A stretch of DNA of 64,000 nt from positions 67,612,830 to 67,676,829 of the forward strand of contig JAZBQD010000015.1 of assembly GCA_036583965.1 (NCBI GenBank), given 5' to 3'. A program made the position numbers and the translations under genes. The first letter of the stretch is position 1. Every line of letters begins with the position of its first letter. Below the pieces are notes generated by a model, which did not search any database, was not told the DNA's origin, and saw only the letters and a list, made by a program, of their open reading frames with translations. This document shows, piece by piece, positions 24,145 to 37,520 of the stretch. The DNA comes from Prunella strophiata (lineage: Eukaryota; Chordata; Aves; Passeriformes; Prunellidae).

Positions 24145-26786
24145 TCATTTCAAGGGAAAATCTGAGGTGTCTAGGGGAGGAAAACAGGGGTTATTTCTAC
24201 ACAAATAAATAAATAAAAAAAAAAACAATTAAATGAAGAAACTTGGGTGATGTTCTTAAAAGCATGGTCCTGATCGATGTGTATTTGCAGGTCTGAACAC
24301 CATGAATAGTGGTGACTGCCATTTGGATAGGAAAGAGAGAGAGCTCATGAACCTTTTAGGAGCGTTTTTATACAGCCCTTTTTCTGCAATTTCAAGATGA
24401 AAATATGTCTCTTTCATGCTTGGCTACACCTGAAATTAAATCGTTGGCATTCTTTCATTGGATCAATAACTTTGTAAGTAAGATCCTTATTTGCAAATGT
24501 GTAGTCTAAACCTGTGACACAATATCTCTGACCATACTTGCTTCATTTTCTTGGACTAAAATTTTCATGGAATAGCTGTAAAATATGTTTACTCTGCTTT
24601 CAGCTTCATCAGTATTTAACAGAGATGAAATTCAGTTTTAAATAAATCCACGCAACTTTAGTCTTGAATCTTGAAGAATCTTTAAATTTAAATAATTATG
24701 ATTTTTTTGACATTAATATATACTGGTACCATCAAAGAATTTTGATGTATTCAGGACCTCTGTGTTTAGTTACCAAAGAAATCAGAAAATTAGCTTTGTT
24801 CTTGAAACATGAAATCATAGAGCAAACCAGACAATATTCAGAAGTACAGATATCAAAGGAATTTTAAGGCATTAAACACTTAAAAGTCCTTTTAAAGGAA
24901 GCCTGTATTTTGGGGTTGCAGATGTTCAGGGGATTGCAATATGTTGTTCAACATACCTTTATGCAAAGACCTGCCTGTGTCATTAGAAATGACAACTTGT
25001 AGAATAGGTGGTGAGTAGAAATACTGATGGAAATACTAAGAACTGAAAGCATCTGACATATCTATTTTGTAGGACTATCTGATTTTGGTGTTAAGATTTT
25101 ATTAATTAATCTGAATTACTTAATTGTTTAGCCCATGAAAGAATAAGATTCCAAGTATAGCAGTACAGCCATGCAGTAAGGCTAAGCACCTAATACCTAC
25201 AGATAACCACCTGGTACCAAAACCAGAGTAGGTAAATTTCTTTTGCATAAACAGCACTCCAGAATCACATTTAATTAATGAGTCTGGTGAAGTGGTGAAG
25301 ATAATGCAACACAAACATGTCATATCTTTGGGATGTGGATATATCAGAAGGGACATTCACAGGTTACATATATTTAATAGTGTGTGGTGCACAGAGGGAA
25401 TTATATTCCTTAGAGCTATCAGGTATGCAGAAGTACTTTGTTGCTTGCAAAGCTAGATAACTCTAAAAGTAATATTCACTGAAGGTATGGTACAGCATTT
25501 TTTCTTCCTCACCCAGAAGAACCCCAAGTACTTTTTGATCTCTGGCAGTCATATGGAAATACAGCTCTTATGGTCTGAGGATCCAAAGGAAAACATTGTG
25601 CCCTACTTGTGCAAAAAGGAACAGGTCATGATGCTAGGAATTTATGTATTCAGTGTCCCCATAGCCATATGACCATGGTGCTGTGGGAATGCAGGGTTAT
25701 CCCAGGAGCACAGACATCCCTTACAACATGGGACATGGAAAACAGCCTGTAGTGAACAGTACTGGGGGAAGGAGTACTGTAGGTACTGGATAACCCACGT
25801 GGCAAATTGACACCCTGCTCCATTTGAAGCTTTCCTGATCATGCTGCCTGTAAGACAAGCAGCAGTTGCTCCAGGCTTTTCTTCTCTGCAAAATGAACAT
25901 GTCTTCCTTTGGAGACTATTAGCATCTATATGTATATTCCACAGGCTGAAGAGAGAGCCACATATAATTCCTATGTTCCTGTTGAACAGAAGTAAAGGAC
26001 ACAAGTGAGAAAGAAAAATGTGTGCAAAATCTAATGGGCAACGATGGCATGTGGTCAGTAAGAAGAAATGAAAAAGGCAAGCTGCCCCATTATGTATAAT
26101 TTGTGAGCAGAAAAGGAGCAAAGTTAGGTGATTTAATTTCAATTCTTTGCTTATAATTGGGAAGACTTTCTAATAACTCAAACTATTGTGAAAAAAAAAA
26201 AAAACAGTTTGGAGCACAGCATAGATTAATTACTATTGCTACAAGCTGTATGTTATATATCTTTCTGATACTTGCAAGGATGACAATCTTTCAATTATAT
26301 TTTGACAGTGGGTTTTCTAGATCATAATGCACTTAAGTGACATGTTTGACACCCAAATGTATCTATCACTTATTTACATTGTTTGTGTCCTGAAAACAAA
26401 TTTTATTTTATGAACACATGGTTGCTAGGTTTTGTTTGATTTTATTCTGTAACCATTAAACATACCACAGATTACAGAAAATAAAGATAGTTAGAAGTAG
26501 TTGTAACTGTAATTACCAGCTGGGTAGGAGAAGGTTTGAAATTATTTTCTTATTTTCAAGAAAGGATAAATAATTATTTTCAGTGGCTGTCACATTGATA
26601 TGGGTTCACATAGCCAGTAATAATAAAAGCAATCCTTAACACTGAAGAGAAACTAATGCAAGAGATACAGCAATGGGGAAAATGTAAAAAATACACTCAA
26701 GAGCAAACAAGCTACAAGAGATCCATAGACTAAGAGAAGTAAAAATATAGTAAACCTATTGGTCAGCAATGGAAAGAGGTTACCAG

Positions 26787-26835
<49 letters not shown>

Positions 26836-27835
26836 TTATTGATGACAAAAGCAGGGTTATTATTCTTGAAATGAATGCTCTGGCTTAAAAGAGCTCTAGT
26901 ATGTGTCTGAGTCAAAAAGGAGGGGCAAAGAGAAGATAACCACTGTTCATAGTTGCATTTAGGCTATTCTGAACTTTGATTAATTTTTTAATTAATTAAT
27001 ACTTTGATAGGTATTTCTTCAAATAAGAGTGGACCATTTCTACAGGGCATAAATAAAGCAGTTTTCTTTATACCAGAGTGATTGAGCACAATGTGTTCAT
27101 TAATTGTTCTGATGTTTGCTTCTTTTGCTAATATAATTTATATATATGTATATATTTACTGAGTATTTTCCTTTATTTTTGTAGGATAATTCTGATGTTT
27201 GTAGTCTTTCTTGCATACACATTTGCAATATATACATATTTTTATGTGTGTAGATATACCTGGAATATTAGTGGTAGAAATAAAGAGGAAAAAAACAAGC
27301 ACCTTTTATATTTATTTAAAAGGTTTCACTTTTTTATTTTGTAGAATAAGTAGCAAAGAAGAAGACTTCTGTGTTTGTATATTGGTTATTAAGTAGAAAT
27401 ATTTTAGGGAAATAAATTATCTTGGACAACAGAACTTATTACATTTCCATTTATAGTGAGAAAATATCAGACATAATGTGATTATGTGAATTTTTTCTCT
27501 TTGTGTACCCATCTTCTGCATGGAATGAACTTAGTAGGTAGAACTGAAAGTGGGAGCTGTAAGACAGTGTCTGATCAGGTAACTGAAAGCTATTTCTTGA
27601 TACTCAGAGTGACAGAATTAGGATTTTGCAGAAAAGCCTAAATGCAACATTTTCTCATTTGGTCTGCTTGATTTAATCTAAAATTTTTCCAATTTAGCCT
27701 TTTAGTACAGAGTTTCAAATTAAGTTGAATTAAGGTGTTTCATTATAGAGAAGGGTTAAAAATAAATATGTATAATTGGGTCTTCAAATTTGCAGACATT
27801 CAGACCTTGACTTGCATGATGTTGTCAACAATCTA
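24145..27835. other. mostly unique AT-rich DNA
   Basis: No gene is called. The longest frame of the window lies here on the minus strand (25,642-26,142, 166 codons, Cys-rich), but it has no recognisable domain, no upstream promoter or exon structure that I can see, and a length near the chance limit. A 46-base A-run lies at 26,787. Confidence 0.5.
26787..26832. repeat. long poly-A tract (46 nt)
   Basis: The longest uninterrupted A-run in the window. The 200 bp upstream are A-rich but not recognisable as a retroposed mRNA or SINE. Confidence 0.95.
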
Positions 27836-27839
27836 ATTT

Positions 27840-27930
27840 CACTTTGAAGTTAGACCTGCCCTGAGCAGAGGATTAAACCATAAGACCTTCAGAGGTCCCT
27901 TCAAGCCTCAGTTAAGCTGTGCTGAGTGAT
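27840..27930 (+). mobile_element. CR1 LINE 3' end fragment
   Basis: GACCTGCCCTGAGCAGAGGA followed by 'accttcagaggtcccttcaa' and 'gcctcagtt' matches the last 70-80 bp of an avian CR1 3' region reading forward. The coding part is absent. The short tail after 27,925 no longer shows clear ATTCTATG units. Confidence 0.85.
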
Positions 27931-28830
27931 AATAAACCTTGCCTTAATAACATCAAGAAAGTAAAGATCATCCTTTTTACCTCCATTTTACAGAAATTAT
28001 TATGTCAGTTATAATGTCTGCTTTCTTATTGGTAGTGTGTAAGGTAGAAGATGCGCTACTTTATTTAGCACTCAAATGAGTAAGAACAGATTACTTTTCC
28101 CCACTTTTACTCCACTCCTTCTACTTGGTCCCAGTACTTCCCTCCATGCCCTGTTTAAGGTTGTGAATTAGAACTGAAAAGCTGATCAGAGCCTCTCAGC
28201 CTTACTTCCTCCAGCCATCAATGTATTTCTAGTTCATTATTTTCCATTGTGGCTGTTGCCAGGGCATTGGCATCAGCCCAGCCCAGCCCATAGATTGGGA
28301 TGTTCATGCTCAATTTATCTTGGTCAGCTTGATACATCTTTCCAGAGGAAACAAGGTAAAAAAAAAACAATAAAAAACCTTGGCATTCTGCTGATTATAT
28401 CACAACCACCCCTGAGCTGGATGGCAGAGGAAAAGACACTTCTCAAACCCCTAGGGTTTTTCCACATCTAATTTCAGATACTGATGGCAACATTAGAGAT
28501 GTCAGAACTTCTCAAAAGATTCTTCAATAAAATTCACAACAATACATGTCAGGGGAAACTTACCAAAAAAGCCTCTTCCAGATCACTTGATAATAAATAG
28601 ATTAAGTAGGAAAGATACTTAGAGTCATTAAATAAGCCATGAAATGTCTAAATTTTGTTTGGAGTTGGACAGTATTGGATTGTTCATACATGCATTTACA
28701 CAAAAATTGATGCACACAAAGTTACACGGAAGAAAAACTTAATATTCCCTAAGCCTAAGTGGATACCTATTTTTACAAGACTACTACATGGCCTTTTTTG
28801 CAAAATAATAACTGGTGGTGGAAATTAAAA

Positions 28831-28845
28831 CAACAACAACAACAA
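28831..28845. repeat. (CAA)n microsatellite
   Basis: Five CAA units in a wider A-rich stretch. Confidence 0.85.
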
Positions 28846-29491
28846 AATTAGAAAAAACCCAACAACAAAAATTCAGAACAAATAGAGGCTGATAATACAA
28901 ATGAGAATTTACATAACACAGAACTTTCATATTGAAGCAAAAAAAAAGATGGGATTTCCTGCAAATTCCAGAACAGTTGCTTAAAATATCATTGTACAAT
29001 AAATTATCATCAGGATTCAAATATACAAAGCCAAAATTTTTGATAGTCCTGAAACACACAATGAAAGTGTTAAATTCAATGTGCTATTCTACAGAGGTAT
29101 TTCTGAGAAATCCAGTGATCTCTTTGGATTTAAGAAATATATAGCAATAACTTCAATAGTCAGTAGTATTAAAATGAATTGTATGTAAGTCTATTTACCA
29201 CTATTATTACCAAAAGTAATTAATGATAACAAATATAAGTAAATACTTTTTGTAAAGATAATTTAAAAAAAAAACAATACTTCCTACAGAAGTACACTTT
29301 ATACCATCCCATGGAAATGAAATCTCTACCTATTTTACACAGCTGGCTGAACTCATGAGTTTTTCGCATACGGAATTTTTCCAAATGACTAAATGTAGAG
29401 TTTGCTACTGAACAATGTGCCATGGTATTCTGCAGTAGGGGAAATGCTGAAATATTCCAGCATGTGTTAGTGGGCTTCTATAATTCAATTG

Positions 29492-29510
29492 ATACATACA
29501 TACATACATA
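29492..29510. repeat. (ATAC)n microsatellite
   Basis: About four ATAC units ending in ATATGG. Confidence 0.85.
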
Positions 29511-29786
29511 TGGTTCTGTGCATGTATGCACAGAAATAAAGTGGGAACATTAGGCACCAAGATCCAGTGCTGTTCCCTCTAGTTTTTAAGCCATCACTAA
29601 CAGCAAAGCCCATGCCAACTCAGCTCTCTGCATTTTATTACTGAGTGAATGCTGTTTCCAGCTGCTTGCATAAGACTAACCCTTTTGTTATGTTACCTGC
29701 TGTGGGGGATCTGAAAGCACTTTAATGTTTGGTAACTAAGCTGTATTGACTCAGGAGTCAGAGAAATTATTTACCATATTTTAACT

Positions 29787-29806
29787 GGTTTGGTTTGGTT
29801 TGGTTT
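29787..29806. repeat. (GGTTT)n pentamer repeat
   Basis: Four GGTTT units in tandem. Confidence 0.85.
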
Positions 29807-31120
29807 TCTTTTCCCCCTTGACCAGTTGGGAAAATCAAAGTTTCATTTGCACAAGATGTTCTTATCAAAGTCTGCTGTCACAAAATGTTTTTCTAACACC
29901 CATAGTTCCCCTCTCCCACTGTTTCAAAGGAATTTTTTTTATATCATCATTTAAAACAGAAAGTCACAATTAGGTCAACCTGGATGATTAAAAAAATAAA
30001 AAACAATAAAAATTTTAAAATTCTTAATTTACTATTTGTTTTTGGTCCCTGGCCTACTACTGCCTTCAGAAAACACTGCTAGAAAATATCCTAGTATAAT
30101 CCTACTGATCTGGCATTTTTAGAGAATATTATTTTCTTGCATTCAGTAATTAATTCTTAATTGCAAAACGGCTTTCAAATCCTCAGAATGAAGGCAATAC
30201 CGAACTGCAAAACATTATAATTAATAATACATGAGAAAATTAAATGTTCTGTGAAGCACAGATAACAATTTGTTTATATTTCTGTCTGTGCAACCCTTTT
30301 TTGCTAAGATTCTTAAGGAGATTTGTGGAAGTGAAAAGCAGTTTATATTACAAAGGTGTTTTCTTAGGCTTTTATGCTCTGTTTTCAATGAGACACTTTT
30401 AGAAACTCACAGTTTTGGAAAGGCTCCAATAATAACTGCTAAAAGTGGGGTTCATGAACAATTGACAAGTTGGTGAAGAATACCTGAATCTTATTTTCAT
30501 CTCCTGATTTATCTAAGTTTTATTCTTTACTCTTTTCCAAGTCAAAATAAATACCATTTAAAAGTTATTTATTTTTGTATTAATTATCTTTCAAAAAAAA
30601 TGGAATTAACTTTTAGTTAGCCAGGCAAGTAGAGGATTAAAAAATAATTCTACATTCATTAAATTTTAACACATATCTTTATAATACATGTCCATATACT
30701 TGCCTTACCATTCCCATATTTTAAAAATTGATAAAATCAGGAATATGAGTCATGATGTCATGCATAACTCTACCTAAGACTGAAAATCTGGATTTCATTA
30801 TGCATATAGAATTTCCTTTTTTCCATTTAAATCAACCTCATTCTTATGTATTCAGAAATTACTTTTTTATATGCATTATATACTGTGAAACAAAATGGTC
30901 CCTTTTGTTAACAAAGTTGGATGTTGTTTTTAATCTTATTTTATTGAAACCTAATTTGTTTTTAATGAGCTACTTTGAAAAACTGTGTAGGAGGGAGAAA
31001 AAAATTGTATTCAAGTGTTCTCTAAATTAAAAAATCCTGTATGGATATCACAACAGAAGCTGAAATTAAAAAAAAAAAAGTCCCAGGTGAATCTATTTTC
31101 CTGCTTATAAAAAAAAAAAA

Positions 31121-31168
31121 ATCTAAATTTTGATATTCTAAATTCTAAAAATTCTAAATTTGATATTT
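31121..31168. repeat. imperfect tandem duplication, about 31-bp period
   Basis: TCTAAATTTTGATATT (31,122-31,137) recurs as TCTAAATTTGATATTTT (31,153-31,169), with a further ATTCTAAA unit between. A local slippage product. Confidence 0.8.
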
Positions 31169-31748
31169 TAAAAACCATGTTATTTGAAATCATTTTAGTA
31201 TACATTGATATGTAAAATGCATCTGTTCTCACTAAAAATTTAAAAGTTAGGTGCCTAGGTCTGAACTAGTCTTTTTCAGACTGGCTTTATAATCACAGGA
31301 GAGAAACAGACATACTGTACTGATCCACCTTATTGCAGAATAAAAATTAAATTAGTTTAGAAGTATTCCCTTGGTAGGTCATAGAAAACAATGTCTGCCT
31401 TTTGTTCTTCTTCCTTCCCTGTAACAGGAGGCCACTTATTTTTATGACAACCCAAGACAGATATTTCACCCTCAGACATTTAAAGTTTCCTACCACTACA
31501 CCAACAGAATTTTGTGATATATATTCTTCTATCAATTATTTAAAATCCTAGAAAGGCATAGTATTTTTGACTCTATCCCAGAAGTCTAAAAATGCCTTCT
31601 TGCTAAAGCAGAAATTAATATAAACTTTAGTGAAGTACAGTGTGTACTGTGTTTGTCATGTTAGCTCACTATCATTAATGACCTAAAAAGAAATAATTCC
31701 TTCAATGTAAACACATAAGCTTGGAACATGTGACATTCTTTTCACCAA

Positions 31749-31775
31749 AATGTGGCATTGACATTTTGCCACATT
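31749..31775. repeat. 9-bp inverted repeat
   Basis: AATGTGGCA (31,749-31,757) and TGCCACATT (31,767-31,775) are exact complements around a 9-nt loop. With GC pairs in the stem, this is the most plausible small hairpin in the region, but it lacks the length of a miRNA precursor. Confidence 0.8.
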
Positions 31776-32020
31776 AAAGCAATCACAGTTTAATCTTTAG
31801 AAAACATTACAACTTCTCTTAAAATTAGAACAAAAAATATCTGAAATAAAACGTATATATAGTATACTGCAATATGAATGTTCTGTTCTGTATTCACACT
31901 GTGTTTTTGGTCAAGGTTGCAGCATTTAATACTGGAGTTATTTACAAAGTGTGACATCACAGTCTGTCTAATTTTTCAGAAATGCTTAAATGCAAATTTC
32001 CCAACAATTATGGCTGAAAT

Positions 32021-32037
32021 AATATATATATATATAA
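32021..32037. repeat. (AT)n microsatellite
   Basis: About eight AT units. Confidence 0.85.
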
Positions 32038-32814
32038 AGGGTTTTTATCAATGTCATTGGAATTATTTAAGGGAAATGTACCTCTACATTTAAATTCCAT
32101 TTTCTGCATTTTTGACTGTTTTAATATGAGGGATTTGTAAGAGTTAATGTGCAGTGAAAAATTGTTACCTCATTCTGAAAATTCTTACTATCTCCATGAA
32201 AAAAAATTGAAAAATGCTTTTGCCTATCAGTTTTAGATATAAAAAGTTAACCATATGGAATTGTTCCCAATTTCTCTCAACTTTATAAACAAAAAACTCA
32301 TCACAGAACTCAGTTGTAGAAATAAATAATGGGAAGAGTTGTCCATAACTAATTAAGTTTCACACTCTCTCCTGCCAGAGTTCAGCAGCTCTCACAATAG
32401 GCATATTTTGGAATAATGCCAACTTTTGAAAAATACCACCTGTCTCTCTGCTGGAGACTAGGAGACAATCATCAGGCTTGATAGGCTGTGAATCCTCTAA
32501 ACACAGTGAAAAGTTAAACTGTAAGTTAAACTTTCCTACTTTTTTTTAATGTCCATCCCAGCATCTAATTCATAAACACACTCTTCTAATGGTTTCCAAC
32601 AGGTTCAAGTAGTGTGGATATCATCCACTGTTTTAATGGACTTGCTGAGTTCTCCTAGTCTGGTTCCCAATTTCTCTGTAACATCAAATTTTCTAAATCT
32701 GCCACTATTTTCTTATTCCTTTTTATATCTTTAGCAAAACAAAGCTATAAATTTTCCTCCACAAAGCTGCCCAGAAGTTGTTCAAAGGTCAGAGTTTTTT
32801 CAATCCCCAAAGGA

Positions 32815-32831
32815 CAGAGAGAGAGAGAGAA
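32815..32831. repeat. (GA)n microsatellite
   Basis: About eight GA units followed by an A-rich stretch. Confidence 0.85.
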
Positions 32832-35800
32832 AAGAAAAAAGAGTTCTAATTCTGAATGCAAAGTAGAGATTCCTCATAGAAAGGAAAATTTCAAGTGACT
32901 TTCAGCCCTTTACCTACACTTTATTCAACCTGACATCAACTGTGTGAGCTGTGAGCATTGATGACAGAGAATTAGGATCAGCTTGAAGTATCCTGGGAAC
33001 TTTGCTAAAGGCATCAGTGGAATTCCCTAGATTGGAACCAAGGTCTCTAAAAAGTCTGAAGGTTCTGCAGAGTTCAGATCTTCTGCTCAGTCTTCTCTCT
33101 CTTAATTTACTAAAGAGCCTCACCAACTTCCAAGCAGGGGAGATCTTCCTTAGGTAACTTCCCCTAAGCAACAATCATTTCTTCCACATACCAATAATGG
33201 CACAGGCAGTGAGGTTCCATCATCAAACTGTGTTTTGCAAAAATGTAGACAGTCCCAGGAAAAGGTTTCACATTTATGTCTGAAAGTTTTACTGAAAAAA
33301 TCCAGCCTGAAGATTCAGATCACTAAGAAGCTGGAAAAATTGGTCCTACCAGTGAGAATTTCTCTCTGATGCTGTACCTCATGACAGATCTCCTATGCAG
33401 GTGCCTGGTCCTAAACTTTCTCAGTGTCTCTCCAGCAAAGCCACCAGGGAAACAGGGAACATGTATGAACTTTTAACAGAAATTCAGGTAATTAGAAATA
33501 AATCTTTTGCTACTAAGTAAATACAAGCAGAATTATTTATGAGAGTTCCTTTTTTTAATCATGAAAGGAATGATAAATAGATGTTTTGTAGACATAAAGC
33601 TGTTTCAAGCAGGGTTTTCCCAATTCACCAACACAGGGAACAGAAAACTCATTCCTCCTGGGATGTTATTGTACATTAGAGTAATTTTTTCTGAGGTATA
33701 ATATATTCCGGTATTGTTCCACAGGTTTTAAAAGAGGAGAGAAGAACATCTTGACTGTATCATTTTGACATATTGTAGCAGATTGCAGTTGTTTGTCTAT
33801 GCAAGAAGCATATGAAAAGTGTTTCTCCATTTTTAAATTTTTAGGTTTAAAAATGCACACAGTATTAATTACCTCTGACCACAAGCTGTACTGAAGGTGG
33901 ATCTGGGAGGGATAGGAGAGATTTGACTTCCAGCAGAACTTGCCAATATTATTGCAATATACGCAATTAATCTTTGTCAACAATTAGTGTGACAGGCAAA
34001 ATTGGCTAAAGTGATTGATCTACTCTCACTGTGACACAACAGCTGATGAACCTGGCCATGTAGGTTATAAAGTCAAAATGAAAATGATAATGAATAGCAT
34101 TATGCAAATTTATATGAAGTCAAAGAATGGGGAAAAAGAAATTTGAAGTACTAAATCCTCTTATTCTTAAGAATGGTTGTTTTGACAAAAAAGAAGTGAA
34201 AAGGGACATATTAAGTACCTTGGAAAGTTAACCCCTTCCTAGTTTTATCACAGAATGCTGCTAACAGGAGTAATAGGGACATTTGCATTAAAAAAAAAAA
34301 GCTGATTTTTCTCCCAGTGAAGCAGTTTATTTGCAGCTGAAATGCAGCTGTGTGAGAACCACAGTGAGGAATAATGGTTTGGAAAGGATGAACAAAATTC
34401 TGGTAAAACTATTTTGTATAAGAACTAGTTATGCATACATGACATAAAACTTTGGCTCTTGGAAGCACTAATCCATGAAGCTTGGGAGTGCCTCCACAAT
34501 CCAGAACCTGGTCAGCCTCTGATTGCTCTCCAGCCTGCAGTGGGGTGAAACTGAAATATGTGTGAGCCTTTCAGCCCATCACAGGAAAACAGCCCAGGCC
34601 TCGAGGACTGTGATTAACCTTAGTTTACTACATAGGGAGAATGAACAAATAGAAACTCCAGAGGCAGCACTATAAATGAAGTTTAACAGTCAAATCATTG
34701 ATATGGCCTTGGATTTTGTGATCAGTGCAGATACTTGTATTGCATGAGGAGTACTTTTTAATGTCTAGTTTATATAAGTCTTTGTGCTTGTCTACTTCTG
34801 TGTCTAAAATTTAACCCCTTCTGATGATTACACCCTATGCTTATTAAAGGTGACTGTGATAGACATTTGCAAAAGACAAAGTACTTCTGTGAAATTTGAA
34901 TCTGCTGGGAATGCCCAGTGGCACTAATATTAGTGAGAAGCTTTGAGCTGCTCACTGTACTCAGAAGTTGCATCACTCGTCATGGCAGACCTACAGCATT
35001 TTGCTTCCTCTAATGTCAGGGTAGGTAAGGATGCAGTAATGCTGGAAGCGTTTGCTGTGAGTGTTAGAGATTTTCTCAGTATTTTTACTCCCCTAGTAGA
35101 AAAGGAATACAGACTTTAAAAGACTTCCCATAATTGACTGTGATCTCCCATTTAATTTAATTTTATGTGTGATCGACTTTCAGGCAAAATTAAACACACT
35201 TTTAAAGCCCTTTTAAAGTCCTTGCAGACTCTGGTTTGTATTCCACAATTACTATGTATAAATTTATTTTGCATCAGTGTATTTTCTCAAGCAATACAAA
35301 GCACTAGAGACACAGATCACGACACTGCCCTGCTCGGTGTGCTTACATTTTCTAAGATTAGAGAGCAGGCTGTCAGAGCAGTTAGCAAGTGTACTTCTTC
35401 AATTCAGCACTGCTAGAATTTTTCCCTAACATTTATCATTTCTCAAGCATAATCAGGAAGGAAATTATCTTGTCAAAAGCATCAGAGTTAGTTTTGCTCT
35501 CCAGAGACTTGTAAGGTTCCAGTGTTTTGCTTTTCCACAATGTAAATCATGCTGCCCTTGCCTTTTACTAACTCAATTTTAGTAGAATTGGAAATGAAAT
35601 TCATTTTAATATGCATGTATGTTACAGCAGCAATTAAGTTCTGTCTCAAAGACTTCTAACACTAGATTCTTGTTTTTTTCAATTGCCACTGTAATTAGTG
35701 TCCTGCTTTCTTCAGTGTTTCAGGCCACCTACTTATAGGTAGCCAATTTTTTTTCTTTGAATGCAGGGAGAAAATAAAAGGGTAGAAAACAAAGATATAA

Positions 35801-36173
35801 AGTGCTGTAATTTCATCTCAGTGAAAAGCAAACCCTAGAGTATGCTCTAGGAGGTCTAAATTGCTCAGTAACTGCTGTTTGTCAGAAAGATTTGAATGGA
35901 AGAGAGGTCTAAATATTACTTCTTAGGTAAGGTTACTGACCAGGACAGCTAAAACAGCCTGTTAAAAGACTCCTGAATAGGGAATCAAGAGCTAAAATAA
36001 ATTCCTTTCAGCTATTAAACTCTGAATGGGCTGCAGCAAAACATACCTCTGAAAACAGAGAAGAAAAAATATCAGGTAGAATATATTTTGTGCACTTTAA
36101 GAAATGTGCCTTTTCATTGAGGAGGCAAATAAGTTAGGCCCAAGGCTGCCAAAGATAATATGCTTCAGTTAAA

Positions 36174-36258
36174 ATAAAAAAAAGCAAACAAAAGAAAAAC
36201 AACAAAAAAAAAATACATAAGAAAAACCAAAACAAACAAACAAACAAAAAACCCCAGA
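36174..36258. repeat. A-rich / (CAAA)n low-complexity tract
   Basis: About 85 bp of A-runs broken mainly by C, including four CAAA units near 36,232-36,248. Read on the other strand it yields an artefactual Phe-rich frame. Confidence 0.9.
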
Positions 36259-37384
36259 AAATAACCATAATAATAAGCAGTTGTAAAATTTAAGGAAGAA
36301 GCATGGACCCTTGTGTCTGCAAACAGTTGAGTTCCCATATGATTTCATTTCCTCATTAGGCTGGAATTGGGATGCTTCCATACCTTGTTTCACTCTGGTT
36401 TGGAAGGGCAAAAGTATTTCTGCTGACTTTCTACTGGGTCTACAAAGGCAAAGGGAAAATGAAGCAAAGGGAAAGCCTGCATTGAGTTTATTGCATTTTG
36501 GAACATTCAAGCCTGTATCACTGTTTCAATTCTGCCTTGAGATCTGTGCAAGCTCTTGAGCAGCTCTCCTCCCTCCCCCTGTATACCTCAAGGTAAGAGA
36601 AAATTGCAAAGGGGAGTTCCTGGTACAGGCATTCTTTGTGTGGGAAGGGGTACTGTGGATCTAGTCTGAATATGACACCATTCTTCTGAAGTAGAAAGGG
36701 TCAAAAAGTTATTGCTAAGTTAACTACTTTATCACCTTTCTTAAAGGGAACATTTCTTTCTGTCCTCAGGCGATTCTTTTCTTTGCTGAGTTTGAGCATT
36801 TTTAACATGTAAGGGGCATTGACTATATTGGTAGGTCAGTGTCCTCAAGCAGAAATGCTTTTGAAAGGCCAGCTTCTCCTGAATCAGGACAGAAATGGTC
36901 TTTGTCAGGTCCTTGTCATTCACTTCAAAACCTGTTATTTCTTTCTACTGGCCTCCTGAGCACTGAACATGCCAGAGCCTAGTTATTATGCTTTTAATAA
37001 GATATATAGCCATGTTTGGTTGCATCATTATAATCTGGTCATGAAGTTCAACAGGTCTTCTATCATTAGGGTATGAGTTAAGCAATACTGTGAAAGGTAT
37101 TCTTTTAAAAATTTTCTCTTTTTCTAGTGCTGGAGAGTATAACAGAATTACTAACTTCAAGACCTAAATGGATGAAATTTGTTTAAGTGTTAAAAAAAGA
37201 AATAATATTTGTTCGTATTTCTTTTCAGAACCTTAAGATTTTAGATGTAACCTTTTCAGTCATTTTTACATGATCAAAGTATGCTAGTCTTCTGTTTGCT
37301 TGCTAATCTTATGTGAAAGCTGAATAAAATATGAATCAGTGTTTTGGACAATAGCCTAAAGGACTTGGAAATACCTGGGTGCAT

Positions 37385-37520
37385 GCTTCAGATTTTATCT
37401 GTGACCTTAGACTTCTTAATCTTTCAATGGCCTTTGTTCTTCACTTGTAAAATAGGGATTTGATGGGTTTCTGCCTCACACAAGTAAGGTCTGTGAAATG
37501 CCTCAATATTAAAATCTCCA
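37385..37520 (+). mobile_element. MIR-like ancient SINE
   Basis: TCTGTGACCTTAGACTTCTT followed by 'aatctttcaatggcctttgt', TTCACTTGTAAAATAGGGAT and, about 40 bp on, 'ctgtgaaatgcctcaatatt' follows the order of the MIR core and 3' part ('tgtgaccttgggcaag...', 'cctcatctgtaaaatgggga', 'tgtaaagcgctt'). The best-matching piece is at 37,442-37,459. MIR-type SINEs predate the bird-mammal split, which fits the strong divergence. Confidence 0.65.

Larger units (their letters stand above)
27935..37380. other. long stretch of unique AT-rich DNA
   Basis: No gene, tRNA or transposon is recognised over about 9.4 kb. It contains several microsatellites (listed), a small hairpin (31,749-31,775), a local duplication (31,121-31,168) and a GC-richer part with CpG at 35,160-35,400. 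An 86-codon minus-strand frame at 32,914-33,174 (Arg/Leu-rich) has no domain I can place. Confidence 0.55.

Noticed and set aside
25642..26142. Minus-strand open frame of 166 codons, Cys-rich
   Set aside because: The longest frame in the window but with no domain, no biased codon pattern I can see and no exon or promoter structure. One or two frames of this length are expected by chance in 64 kb and six frames.
27985..28010. CCATTTTACAG resembling the reverse of the MIR core
   Set aside because: Only about 15 bases agree and the flanks do not continue the MIR order.
32914..33174. Minus-strand Arg/Leu-rich frame of 86 codons that might be a processed pseudogene
   Set aside because: I could not match it to any protein, and there is no poly-A tail or target-site duplication next to it.
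36169..36510. Minus-strand frame ending in a long Phe/Cys-rich stretch
   Set aside because: The stretch is the translation of the A-rich (CAAA)n tract at 36,174-36,258.
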